64,000 bases of DNA, taken from assembly GCF_019430905.1 (NCBI RefSeq), contig NZ_JAHYCA010000004.1, forward strand, positions 390,812 through 454,811, in the 5' to 3' direction. The stretch comes from Billgrantia antri. Lineage in GTDB: Bacteria; Pseudomonadota; Gammaproteobacteria; Pseudomonadales; Halomonadaceae. The first letter of the stretch is position 1, and each line of letters starts with the position of its first letter. The notes beneath the pieces are model-generated. The model worked only from the letters and a program-made list of their open reading frames with translations, was not told the origin of the DNA and did no database searches. The translations under genes and the position numbers were made by a program. Shown piece after piece: positions 56,614 to 64,000 of this stretch.

Positions 56614-57456
56614 ATGATCCCCTCTCACCCTGTACACGCGCGTCTTCAAGGCGTAGATCTCGCCGTTGGCTATACCGGCCGTCGCGTTCTCGATGGCGTG
56701 GATTTTCGTGTCGAAGAGGGCCGGCTCACGGCACTGCTGGGTCCCAACGGCAGCGGCAAGTCGACGCTACTGAAGACACTGGCGCGGACACTGTCGCCGG
56801 ACCGGGGCCGAGTGTTGCTCGATGGCCACGACATCCACCGCTATCGCACCCGCGACGTGGCCCACCGGCTCGGCATCCTGCCCCAAAGCCCCGGCGCGCC
56901 CGAGGGCCTCAAGGTGCGGGAGTTGGTCGGCATGGGGCGCTTTCCCCATCAGCGGCTATGGCGACAGTGGTCGAAAGAGGACGAGCGGGCAGTCGACGAG
57001 GCCATGACCGTCGCCCGGGTCGCCGATTTTGCCGAGCGCCCGGTGGATGCCCTCTCCGGCGGCCAGCGCCAGCGCTGCTGGATCGCCATGGTGCTGGCCC
57101 AGAAGACCGACCTCATCCTGCTCGACGAACCGACGACCTTCCTCGACCTCAAGGTACAGGTGGATCTGCTGGAAATGCTGGCACGACTAGCCCACGAGCG
57201 CGGTCGCACTCTGCTGGTGGTACTGCATGATCTCAACCTGGCCGCCGCCTATGCGGACGTACTGGTGATGATGCGCGAGGGTCGCATCGAGCATAGCGGT
57301 GCACCGGAGACGGTATTCACCGCGGCCAACCTGAAGCAGGTATTCGATCTCGACGCCGACGTCATGCAAGCCCCGAACACCGGAAGACCGGTCTGCGTGC
57401 CGGCCATGAGCAGAGCCTCTTCGTTGGGGATCGCGCGACAGGGTGTGCCAGCATGA
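56614..57456 (+). CDS. ABC transporter ATPase for ferric siderophore (FecE/FepC-like)
   Basis: This 280-residue ATPase has Walker A GPNGSGKST (43-51), signature LSGGQRQR, Walker B LILLDEPTTFLD and the switch histidine in VVLHDLNLA. VGMGRFPHQRLWRQW is typical of the FecE/FepC group that contacts FecCD permeases. It is divergent from the siderophore operon, which has permeases but no ATPase, so it is the probable motor for them. AAGG precedes the start. Its end overlaps the next gene by four bases. Confidence 0.9.
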   Translation: MIPSHPVHARLQGVDLAVGYTGRRVLDGVDFRVEEGRLTALLGPNGSGKSTLLKTLARTLSPDRGRVLLDGHDIHRYRTRDVAHRLGILPQSPGAPEGLKVRELVGMGRFPHQRLWRQWSKEDERAVDEAMTVARVADFAERPVDALSGGQRQRCWIAMVLAQKTDLILLDEPTTFLDLKVQVDLLEMLARLAHERGRTLLVVLHDLNLAAAYADVLVMMREGRIEHSGAPETVFTAANLKQVFDLDADVMQAPNTGRPVCVPAMSRASSLGIARQGVPA

Positions 57457-58409
57457 GCATGATCCAGCGCTTCTGTGCCCGCGAGAGTCTGGCGCAGGGC
57501 GACCCGTTGGCAGGCAGCGCCGCTCACGCCGAGCGTAACTTGCTGCTCAGTTGGCCGCGGGCAAAATGGCAGCGCAGTTTGCGCCAGGCCAGTGACATGA
57601 CCGACGCAGTCGCGACGCGGCTCGAAGCCATCGCCGAGGCGGGACGGCGCGTGAACCTGATCCATCGGCGCGAACAGCCCGGCGAACGGCACTGCCTCTA
57701 CCTGATGCCGGAGAATCGCCGCTACGAGGTGACGCGTGCGGAGCTGGCCGCCTTCCTGGATGCACTGCGACGTGACGCGCCGCTCACACGCTGGGAGGCC
57801 TCATCGCCTGCTGGCCCGCTGTTGCTCTGCTGTACCCACGGCAAGAAGGACAAGTGCTGCGCCAAGTTCGGCTATGCCGCCTACAAGGCCCTGGACGCAG
57901 CGGTAGCGACGCACGCCCTGCCCTTCGACGTATGGGAAAGCACCCATCTTGGCGGCTGCCGGCTGGCCGCCAGCGCCGTGGTCTTTCCTGCGCTGCGCAA
58001 GTACGGCCGCATCGACACCGCAGACGTGTTGCCACTGCTAGAAGCCGAAATGGCGGATCGTCCCTATCTGCCCTGCTATCGCGGCGACTCCCGGCTCAGC
58101 CCGGTGCAGCAGTGCGCGCAGGTAGCCGCGCTGGAGTGGCTGGCCGAACGCAGTCTCCACCCCAGCGTCTCGGTTTCCACGCCATCCGATCCCGAAGCGT
58201 CGCGTACCAGTCTGATCGTGAAATGGCAAACGGGCTCTGACCAGGGCGCCGTGGCCGTTGAGTGCATCCAGCGCGCCCTCCAGCGCTTCGACACCTGCGC
58301 CGATCTCGATGCCCCGGCCAAGAACACCTGGGTTTGGCAAGCTGTCTCTCTGCGCCAACTCGAACCTCACCTACACCTGCAAAAGAAGTCTTGTCCGCAC
58401 CATGCCTGA
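57453..58409 (+). CDS. sucrase/ferredoxin-like Fe-S protein, candidate ferric-siderophore reductase
   Basis: This 318-residue protein belongs to the Suc_Fer-like (Apd1/Aim32-related) family with a thioredoxin-like fold. LLLCCTHGKKDKCCAKFG holds Cys126/127 and Cys135/136; THLGGCRLAA holds His165 and Cys169. In Apd1 the [2Fe-2S] cluster is bound by two cysteines and two histidines in HxxxH; here the second is cysteine. Coupled by ATGA to a siderophore ABC ATPase gene and overlapping a binding-protein gene by 8 bases, it is well placed to reduce imported ferric siderophore. That role is inferred. Confidence 0.8.
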   Translation: MSMIQRFCARESLAQGDPLAGSAAHAERNLLLSWPRAKWQRSLRQASDMTDAVATRLEAIAEAGRRVNLIHRREQPGERHCLYLMPENRRYEVTRAELAAFLDALRRDAPLTRWEASSPAGPLLLCCTHGKKDKCCAKFGYAAYKALDAAVATHALPFDVWESTHLGGCRLAASAVVFPALRKYGRIDTADVLPLLEAEMADRPYLPCYRGDSRLSPVQQCAQVAALEWLAERSLHPSVSVSTPSDPEASRTSLIVKWQTGSDQGAVAVECIQRALQRFDTCADLDAPAKNTWVWQAVSLRQLEPHLHLQKKSCPHHA

Positions 58410-59277
58410 CATCTCCTCCCGCTACTCGCGCCGCCTAAAGCGGGGGCTTGCTCTGCTCCTCACAGGACTGGCCCTGGATGCCTCCGCCCAAGGTATCGCC
58501 AGCATCGACTGGACCCTGGCCGAGACCTTGAGCGCCTTGGGTGACCCGCCTGATGCTGTCGCTCAGGTGGGCGACTACCACAGCTGGGTCGGCAAGCCGC
58601 ACCTGCCGGAAGGCACCAGCGACCTGGGATTGCGTACGCAGCCCAACCTGGAGCAACTTGCACAACATCCTCCCGAGCGCATTCTGATCTCTCCCATGTT
58701 CGCCTCCCTGGCTCCCCGTCTCGAGCGAGTCGCCCCGGTCGAGACCCTGGCACTCTATACTCCGGACGACGACACCTGGACACGGATGCTTGCCCTGACG
58801 CGCGACCTCGGCGGCCTGGTGGGCCGCCCTCAGGCGGCCGAGACACTGATCGCCTCCACAGCGACTCGGCTGGAAGAACTACGCAACCGGCTACCAAGAG
58901 ACCCCTCGCCCCTGCTGGTAGTCCAGTTCATGGATGAACGTCACGTTCGTGTCTTCGGCGGAAACGGGCTCTTTCAAGTCGCCATGGATCGTCTTGGGCT
59001 TGAAAACGCCTGGCAGGAGACGACCAATTATTGGGGCTTCTCACTGGTTGGCGTGGAGGCACTGCTCGAACAGGAGGCCCGCTTGGTGGTGATCGAGCCC
59101 TATCCGATCGGCGTCGAAGAGACGCTGGCAAACAGCGCTCTCTGGCAACATCACCCCAGCGTCCGAGAGGGTAGCGTGATTACGCTGCCTCCGGTCTGGA
59201 GTTTCGGCGCCCTACCTTCGCTGAGACGCTTTGCCGAACTCCTCGTCGATGCGTTGGCAGAAGCTCCCGAAACTTGA
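58402..59277 (+). CDS. FhuD-like siderophore-binding periplasmic protein
   Basis: This 291-residue protein has a signal peptide with an Arg/Lys-rich start (RRLKRGLALLLTGLALDASA, cleaved near residue 30). The body resembles FhuD: IDWTLAETLSALGDPPDAV, LRTQPNLEQLAQHPPERILI and LVVQFMDERHVRVFG. Its ATG lies 8 bases inside the preceding gene, so the three genes from 56614 form one transcript. The FhuB-like permease gene is convergent, 25 bases away. FhuD-type proteins bind hydroxamates most often. Confidence 0.86.
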   Translation: MPDISSRYSRRLKRGLALLLTGLALDASAQGIASIDWTLAETLSALGDPPDAVAQVGDYHSWVGKPHLPEGTSDLGLRTQPNLEQLAQHPPERILISPMFASLAPRLERVAPVETLALYTPDDDTWTRMLALTRDLGGLVGRPQAAETLIASTATRLEELRNRLPRDPSPLLVVQFMDERHVRVFGGNGLFQVAMDRLGLENAWQETTNYWGFSLVGVEALLEQEARLVVIEPYPIGVEETLANSALWQHHPSVREGSVITLPPVWSFGALPSLRRFAELLVDALAEAPET

Positions 59278-59302
59278 ATGCCCCAGCGTCAGCCAGAGGC
59301 AC

Positions 59303-61288
59303 TCACATTCGGCGCAGCCCCCACAGGAAATAGGCGCCACCGATCAACGACGCCACCAGCCCGGCCGGCATCTCGTAGGGAAAGATGACCTGACGACCCA
59401 CCCAATCGGCTAGCACCATCAGCAGCATGCCCACCAGGGCAGCCCCCAGCAGATGCTGATGCGCCCGTGACAGGCCTAGCAGCCTGGCCATATGTGGCGC
59501 CAGTAAGCCGATGAAAGAGAGCGGTCCCACCACCAGGGTGGCGCAGGCGGTCAGCAGCGCCACCAGCAGCAGCAGCACCAAGCGCGCGCGATCCAGGCCG
59601 ATGCCCAAAGCGCGCGAGGTCGCCGCTCCGAGCGGCAGGATATCCAGCCATCGGGACATGGGCAGGGTGCAAAGCGTCAGCAAGACCGCAAGGCCACCCA
59701 CCATAAGGGCGCTGGAAAGATCGACGTAATAAGTCGAACCCGCCAGCCAGGCGATCACCTGCTGCCCACGCGGGTCCCCTCCGGCAAGCATTACGCTGCG
59801 CACGGCATCGAACAACGCGCTGACCGCCACCCCAGTCAACAGCAAGCGCTCGGGCTGGAAGCCACTGCGGCGGTTGAGCGCCACCAGGATCACCAGGGTG
59901 ACGAAAGCTCCCAGCGTGCCGACACTCACCAGCAGGCCACTCGTAGGCGACGGAAGCAGGAAGATGGCGAGGATCAACGCGATGGCACAGCCTCCGCTGA
60001 CGCCAAGTACTTCAGGGCTGGCCATAGGATTGGCGGAGAGACGCTGCAGCAGCGTGCCTGCCGCGGCCAGCATCAGCCCGCTGGCTGCAGCCGCCACTAC
60101 CCGGGGCACGCGCCACTGCATGACGTCCCAGCTATTTAGCGACAACCAGTACCAACCGCTTCCTCCCTGACCCAGCAGCAGCCCCAATGCGACTGCCAAC
60201 AGCAAAGCGAGGGCCAGGCCGCCGATCAAGCGCCCTGGAGCAGGATGACGGCCCGCCAATACACTAGACGACTGTGGTGCTCGATTGCCCTGCAGCTTCA
60301 GACGCGGCATCAGCCACAGCAGCAGCGGCGCCCCAAGAGCACCGGTCACTGCGCCGGTGGGGATCAGCGTCGGCAGCAAAGCCGTGAAGTGCTGCAGCAG
60401 CAAGTCGGTAGTGGCCAACAGCACCGCGCCGAGCAGGGTGCCCCACAGCAGGCGTTCCCAGAGGTGTCGCGCCCCGGCCAGGCGCACGATATTGGGGGCC
60501 GCCAGCCCGATGAAACCGATAATTCCGACCACGCTGACAACGCTGCCGGTGATGAACACCGCCAGGCCCAACCCGGCAAAACGCAAGTATTTCAGCGAGA
60601 CCCCGAGACTCTTGGCACTGGCGTCGTCCAACTCCAGCACGGTCAGCGGACGCAGCAGGAACCAGGCCGCCACCGCCCCCACGGCCAACCGTGGCCAAAG
60701 GACCTGCACGCCGTCCCAGCCGTTCTGGGCCAGCGATCCGGCGCCCCAGATCAACAAGCCCGACAGTGCCTCATGGTTGAGCAGCAATAATGCCATGGCC
60801 AGCGCGCCAAGATAGAGATTGACCACCAGCCCCGCCAGCACGACTACGATGGGTGCCATTCCCCGACGCCAGGCCAGCATGAATACCAGCCCCATCGCCA
60901 GCCCACCACCGGCCAGTGCCACCCATTCACGACCAATGGCCAACAAACCCGGCGCCATCAGCGTCGTGGCCATCAGCGCCAGGTTGGCCCCCGAGGCCAC
61001 ACCCAGCGTCGTGGGCGAAGCCAGCGGATTGCGCAGCACCTGCTGCATCAGCACCCCGGCCAGGGCCAGCCCAGCACCGGCAAGTAGCGCAACCGAGAGC
61101 CGTGGCCACCAAGCATAGTGCAGCAACAACTGATCGGTATCCGCGAGCGAGGGCGACACCAGGGCCTTCAAACCCAGCGCCATGCCCCCTTGGACCTCCA
61201 GACCCAGCCAGAACAGCATCATCAGTGGCAGGCTCAGCAGCAATAGGGCTAGCGCGGGTGCCCTCCGGTACGAAGCCGCCCCCATCAT
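59303..61288 (-). CDS. fhuB: fused FecCD-type ABC permease (FhuB-like)
   Basis: This 661-residue membrane protein contains two FecCD halves in tandem. Half one (about 1-330) has AGAGLALAGVLMQQVLRNPLAS, shown in part as LMQQVLRNPLASPTTLGV, and IIGFIGLAAPNIVRL. Half two (about 350-661) has LLQRLSANPMASPEVLGVSGG and LSFIGLLAPHMARLLG. Such fusion is the hallmark of FhuB, the hydroxamate permease. Two adjacent ATGs (61288, 61285) could start it. It should pair with the FhuD-like protein (58402) and the ATPase at 61995, although these are on the other strand on both sides. Confidence 0.92.
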   Translation of the reverse strand: MMGAASYRRAPALALLLLSLPLMMLFWLGLEVQGGMALGLKALVSPSLADTDQLLLHYAWWPRLSVALLAGAGLALAGVLMQQVLRNPLASPTTLGVASGANLALMATTLMAPGLLAIGREWVALAGGGLAMGLVFMLAWRRGMAPIVVVLAGLVVNLYLGALAMALLLLNHEALSGLLIWGAGSLAQNGWDGVQVLWPRLAVGAVAAWFLLRPLTVLELDDASAKSLGVSLKYLRFAGLGLAVFITGSVVSVVGIIGFIGLAAPNIVRLAGARHLWERLLWGTLLGAVLLATTDLLLQHFTALLPTLIPTGAVTGALGAPLLLWLMPRLKLQGNRAPQSSSVLAGRHPAPGRLIGGLALALLLAVALGLLLGQGGSGWYWLSLNSWDVMQWRVPRVVAAAASGLMLAAAGTLLQRLSANPMASPEVLGVSGGCAIALILAIFLLPSPTSGLLVSVGTLGAFVTLVILVALNRRSGFQPERLLLTGVAVSALFDAVRSVMLAGGDPRGQQVIAWLAGSTYYVDLSSALMVGGLAVLLTLCTLPMSRWLDILPLGAATSRALGIGLDRARLVLLLLVALLTACATLVVGPLSFIGLLAPHMARLLGLSRAHQHLLGAALVGMLLMVLADWVGRQVIFPYEMPAGLVASLIGGAYFLWGLRRM

Positions 61289-61390
61289 GCCTGCCTGCCT
61301 TGGGTCGCGACCGTCATCGTGTCCTGTCGCCCTCCACTGTCGCTCATTGCATCCAACCTGTTGCCTCGTGAAAAGAGGGAGATTTTAAAT

Positions 61391-61409
61391 GAAAATGATT
61401 ATTGATGGA
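61391..61409. promoter_or_regulatory. Fur-box-like site upstream of the FhuB-type permease
   Basis: GAAAATGATTATTGATGGA matches the Fur consensus at about 11 of 19 positions on this strand; a register shifted a few bases gives about 12 on the other. It lies 102 bases upstream of the permease start in an AT-rich patch. Confidence 0.45.
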
Positions 61410-61472
61410 ATCAAGAGTGTGTGTCAGCCCCACCCTCGCAGCGGCATTGACATACCTTCATTCTTCACTCAG

Positions 61473-61491
61473 AATGCAAATCAATCTCATT
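61473..61491. promoter_or_regulatory. Fur-box-like site upstream of the six-cysteine protein gene
   Basis: AATGCAAATCAATCTCATT has AATG and CATT ends and six of nine palindromic pairs. It lies 20 bases before the ATG at 61512, overlapping where a promoter would be. Confidence 0.5.
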
Positions 61492-61511
61492 GAGATCCTT
61501 TATGGTGCCCC

Positions 61512-61916
61512 ATGAACGCAGAGCGCTCCCAGCTGTATTACACCTGCGTGTTTCTGCATGTCTCCTTCCAGGCCATTCAACACTCAGTGGCGATCTCTCC
61601 CAGTGGTGACGAAACACCGTGCTGGCTTGACTCACAAATGCTGCGCATGCTGCTCGGCGAGTTGCAGCGTTGCCGGCGGGAGGCCGCAACGTACAAGGAC
61701 GTCCAGCCCTCACTGGAGGCCGCCACCTATCACTGTGGCCTGCTGATGGCCCAATGCCCCGCTGCCGTCAATCGCAAGCTGTGCCTGCACCATCTCGAAG
61801 CCATTGTCGCTCCGCTTAAGGAAGCCACCGCTCAACTCTCAGGCAAGACAAGCCGAGTCGCCCGAAGCCGTGCGTCATCACCCCGGCAACGGCTGCTCAG
61901 CTGGCTGGGGTGGTAG
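61512..61916 (+). CDS. unknown protein, 134 aa, six cysteines
   Basis: I do not recognise this family. It is a soluble-looking protein with cysteines at 12, 37, 54, 75, 82 and 91 and several histidines, including HH at 93-94. The C-terminal 25 residues are basic (RVARSRASSPRQR) and end in WLSWLGW-like tryptophans (SWLGW). No signal peptide or membrane helix is evident. The gene is preceded by a Fur-like box and followed after 78 bases by the siderophore ABC ATPase. A metal-binding or regulatory role in iron handling is a guess from context. Confidence 0.6.
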   Translation: MNAERSQLYYTCVFLHVSFQAIQHSVAISPSGDETPCWLDSQMLRMLLGELQRCRREAATYKDVQPSLEAATYHCGLLMAQCPAAVNRKLCLHHLEAIVAPLKEATAQLSGKTSRVARSRASSPRQRLLSWLGW

Positions 61917-61994
61917 CCATACAGGTAATCGCTGGATAGAAGCAACGATTCTCGTTTACCCTATGAAGATCGCTTACACAGGCAAGGAAATCCT

Positions 61995-62762
61995 ATGCTC
62001 GAGGCCAATGGCGTCTCTTTCGAGGTCGATGGCAAACCACTGCTCAAGCCCGTCGACCACCGCTTCGAGGAAGGCAAGACTTACGGCCTGATTGGTCACA
62101 ACGGCTCGGGCAAATCAACGCTGATCAAACTACTCGCTCAGCAGCAGCCGGCCAACCAGGGCGAGATTCGACTCGACGGCCGCCCCTTGGGTGAGTGGGG
62201 GCAGCGAGAATTCGCCCGCCAGGTCGCCTATCTGCCCCAGCATCTCCCCAGCGCCGAAAACCTGACCGGGCGCGAGCTGATCGGTTTCGGTCGTTACCCC
62301 TGGCATGGTCTGCTGGGTCGCCATACAGCCGAGGATAAGACCGCGGTACTGCGGGCCATCGAGCTCAGCCACACCGAAGCCTTTGCCGATCGCTTGGTCG
62401 ATACCCTCTCCGGCGGCGAGCGTCAGCGGGTATGGCTGGCCATGCTGCTAGCTCAGCAGAGCCGCTTCCTGCTGCTCGACGAGCCGTTGGCGGCGCTCGA
62501 CATTGCCCACCAGATGGAGGTGCTGGCACTGATCCGCAAGCTGTGCGACGAGCTGAAGCTGTGCGTTATCATCGTGCTCCACGACATCAACATGGCCTCT
62601 CGCTACTGCGACGAGCTGCTCGCGCTGCATAGCGGCCGGGTGCTGGCTCACGGCCCACCTCATGAAATGATGACCGATGCCACGCTGGAAGCCATCTACG
62701 GGCTGCCCATGCAGGTCATGACACACCCCAGTGGTGACCACCGCATCGCCGTGGCCTGCTGA
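61995..62762 (+). CDS. fhuC: ABC transporter ATPase for ferric siderophore (FhuC-like)
   Basis: This 255-residue ATPase has Walker A GHNGSGKST (34-42), Q-loop YLPQHLPSAENLTGREL, signature LSGGERQR, Walker B FLLLDEPLAALD and switch VLHDINMASRYCDEL. IGFGRYPWHGLLGR is a FhuC/FepC feature. AAGGAAA precedes the start. As the FhuB-like permease is fused and lies nearby, this is its likely motor. Confidence 0.9.
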   Translation: MLEANGVSFEVDGKPLLKPVDHRFEEGKTYGLIGHNGSGKSTLIKLLAQQQPANQGEIRLDGRPLGEWGQREFARQVAYLPQHLPSAENLTGRELIGFGRYPWHGLLGRHTAEDKTAVLRAIELSHTEAFADRLVDTLSGGERQRVWLAMLLAQQSRFLLLDEPLAALDIAHQMEVLALIRKLCDELKLCVIIVLHDINMASRYCDELLALHSGRVLAHGPPHEMMTDATLEAIYGLPMQVMTHPSGDHRIAVAC

Positions 62763-62825
62763 ATTCGACACCGCCAGCATGACCTGACCTTGCCGCATCG
62801 CCTCGGCCGGTTTGCCCGCTAGAAC

Positions 62826-62861
62826 GCAATCGCCGCAGCACATGGCTGCGGCGATTGCTTT
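62826..62861. terminator. bidirectional terminator between fhuC-like gene and sod
   Basis: A 13-bp perfect stem (62826-62838 with 62846-62858, seven-base loop) is followed by TTT. It stands between convergent genes, 63 bases after one and 18 before the other. Confidence 0.8.
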
Positions 62862-62879
62862 GTGTGGGTGACGCTGGAA

Positions 62880-63491
62880 TCAGGCAGTCGCCTGCTGATA
62901 GCGGCGCTCCACCTCTTCCCAATTGATCACGTTGAAGAACTCAGCGATGTAGTCCGGGCGCTTGTTCTGGAACTTCAGGTAGTAGGCGTGCTCCCACACG
63001 TCCAGGCCCAGCACCGGGGTATTGCCGTTGGAGATGGGGCTGTCCTGGTTGAGGCTGTTCTCCACCACCAGCTTCTTTTCCGGAGTCACGCTGAGCCAGG
63101 CCCAGCCGCTACCGAAGCGACCCAGAGCCGCCTTGGTGAAGGCATCCTTGAAAGCGTCGAAGCCGCCCAGTTCGCTGTCGATGGCCTCGGCCACCTTGCC
63201 CTTGGGCTGGCCGCCGCCGTTGGGCGACATCATCTGCCAGAACATGGTGTGGTTGGAGTGGCCACCGCCGTTATTGATCACCGCCTGGCGCTTGTCGGCC
63301 GGCACACGGTCGAGATTGGCAAGCAGCTCGTCGACCGGCATGTCCTCCAGACCCGTTCCCTCCAGGGCAGCATTCAGGTTGTTGACATAGGTCTGGTGGT
63401 GACGCGAATGGTGGATCTCCATGGTCATGGCATCGATGTGCGGCTCGAGCGCATCGTAGGCGTACGGCAGGTCAGGGAGGGTATGTGCCAT
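62880..63491 (-). CDS. sodA: superoxide dismutase, Mn-type
   Basis: This 203-residue enzyme dismutates superoxide in the cytoplasm. Metal ligands are seen in [13 protein letters not shown] (His), [11 protein letters not shown] (His) and [15 protein letters not shown] (Asp and His). The glycine in NNGGGHSNH and the glutamine in SLNQDSP are those of Mn-type rather than Fe-type enzymes (which have Ala/Gln at the first). The ATG at 63491 is preferred: AAGGAG lies nine bases before it, while it abuts the upstream ATG at 63500 too closely. Fur often governs sodA in pseudomonads, so its place beside iron-uptake genes may not be accidental. Confidence 0.9.
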   Translation of the reverse strand: MAHTLPDLPYAYDALEPHIDAMTMEIHHSRHHQTYVNNLNAALEGTGLEDMPVDELLANLDRVPADKRQAVINNGGGHSNHTMFWQMMSPNGGGQPKGKVAEAIDSELGGFDAFKDAFTKAALGRFGSGWAWLSVTPEKKLVVENSLNQDSPISNGNTPVLGLDVWEHAYYLKFQNKRPDYIAEFFNVINWEEVERRYQQATA

Positions 63492-63648
63492 GTTGATCAT
63501 CTCCTTTGGTGGCTTTGGTTGTGCTGCAATCCAATGAAGTGCGGTCGCCGGGGGGCGATTTCAACCGTCCCGCGCCTCCTTTTTCTCAAGGCAGGAACAC
63601 CCTACACCACACAGAGTGCCTTCGCCCAGCGCGGCACGACCGTAAAGC

Positions 63649-63680
63649 AGGAAGCCGGCTCCTTTCGGAGCCGGCTTCCT
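63649..63680 (-). terminator. hairpin terminator after etfA
   Basis: A 14-bp perfect stem closes on a four-base loop (arms 63649-63662 and 63667-63680). It lies 20 bases past the etfA stop on the minus strand. The T-run is poor (TGCTTT). Confidence 0.7.
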
Positions 63681-63699
63681 TGGGCATGATGGCGTGGGA

Positions 63700-64000
63700 T
63701 CAGAGTTTACTTTCGAGCTCCGGCAGGATCTCGAACAGATCGCCGACCAGGCCGTAGTCGGCCACCTGGAATATAGGCGCCTCCTCGTCCTTGTTGATCG
63801 CCACGATCACCTTGGAGTCCTTCATTCCCGCCAGGTGCTGGATCGCCCCGCTGATACCCACAGCGATGTAGAGCTCGGGCGCGACGATCTTGCCGGTCTG
63901 CCCCACCTGCATGTCGTTGGGCACGAAGCCGGCATCCACCGCGGCACGCGAGGCGCCGATGGCCGCGCCCAGCTTGTCGGCGATACCGTCGAGCAGCTTG
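63700..64000 (-). CDS. etfA: electron transfer flavoprotein alpha subunit, C-terminal part (5' end outside window)
   Basis: About 100 codons are in the window. They encode the FAD-binding C-terminal domain: [54 protein letters not shown], and [23 protein letters not shown] passes electrons from acyl-CoA and other dehydrogenases to ETF-ubiquinone oxidoreductase. The frame stays open to the window edge, so the true start is beyond it. A hairpin follows the stop. Confidence 0.95.
   Translation of the reverse strand, partial: KLLDGIADKLGAAIGASRAAVDAGFVPNDMQVGQTGKIVAPELYIAVGISGAIQHLAGMKDSKVIVAINKDEEAPIFQVADYGLVGDLFEILPELESKL

Noticed and set aside
1..64000. tRNA, rRNA, insertion sequences, prophage or CRISPR arrays
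   Set aside because: None was recognised. Gene order and composition look like continuous chromosome without clear mobile-element borders.

Overview
The window is a GC-rich chromosomal segment from a gammaproteobacterium. Gene content and order (cysM-rlmD-relA-mazG-ppc; rpoE-mucA-mucB-mucD followed by lepA-lepB-rnc-era-recO-pdxJ) resemble Pseudomonas relatives and fit the halophilic Halomonadaceae best. That placement is inferred from gene order and protein character, not from a search.

Region 1 (1-30.5 kb) is housekeeping. It holds the end of topB, a PanE-like reductase, a small outer-membrane beta-barrel protein, a 1-Cys peroxiredoxin, then the leftward set ppc/mazG/relA/rlmD/cysM. The divergent hybrid kinase barA follows, then pdxJ-recO-era-rnc-lepB-lepA and the envelope-stress operon algU-mucA-mucB-mucD. 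Next come a DAHP synthase, dinG, rhlB and a small basic gene coupled to xthA. A 103-bp multi-hairpin palindromic element lies between dinG and rhlB.

Region 2 (30.5-43.6 kb) is iron-uptake energisation and the cell surface. A six-gene leftward operon encodes a TtpC-type TonB system (DUF3450, TtpC, ExbB, ExbD, TonB, TPR protein). A perfectly palindromic Fur box lies upstream of it. The other side of that intergenic region leads to a 1020-residue protein with three CBM2-like domains, a beta-helix and RTX repeats. Two divergent TonB-dependent receptors follow, with Fur-box-like sites between them.

Region 3 (43.6-56.4 kb) is a leftward NIS (non-ribosomal, IucA/IucC-type) siderophore operon: MFS exporter, two synthetases, an SbnG-like citrate synthase, a PLP decarboxylase, a third synthetase, a binding protein, two FecCD permeases and an RraA-family protein. 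The order MFS-synthetase-synthetase-aldolase-decarboxylase matches sbnDEFGH of staphyloferrin B. The genes that make the diamine (sbnA/sbnB, or acsF of achromobactin) are absent from the window, so the exact product is open.

Region 4 (56.6-62.8 kb) completes transport. It has an ABC ATPase that could serve the permeases of region 3, a sucrase/ferredoxin-like Fe-S protein (candidate ferric-siderophore reductase), a FhuD-like binding protein, a fused FhuB-like permease, an unknown six-cysteine protein and a second ABC ATPase. A Mn-type superoxide dismutase and the end of etfA close the window.

A working model: iron starvation relieves Fur. The NIS enzymes build a citrate-based siderophore with citrate from the SbnG-like enzyme, and the MFS protein exports it. 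The two receptors, powered by the TtpC-TonB system, import the ferric form. Two ABC systems carry it into the cytoplasm, where the Fe-S protein may release the iron.
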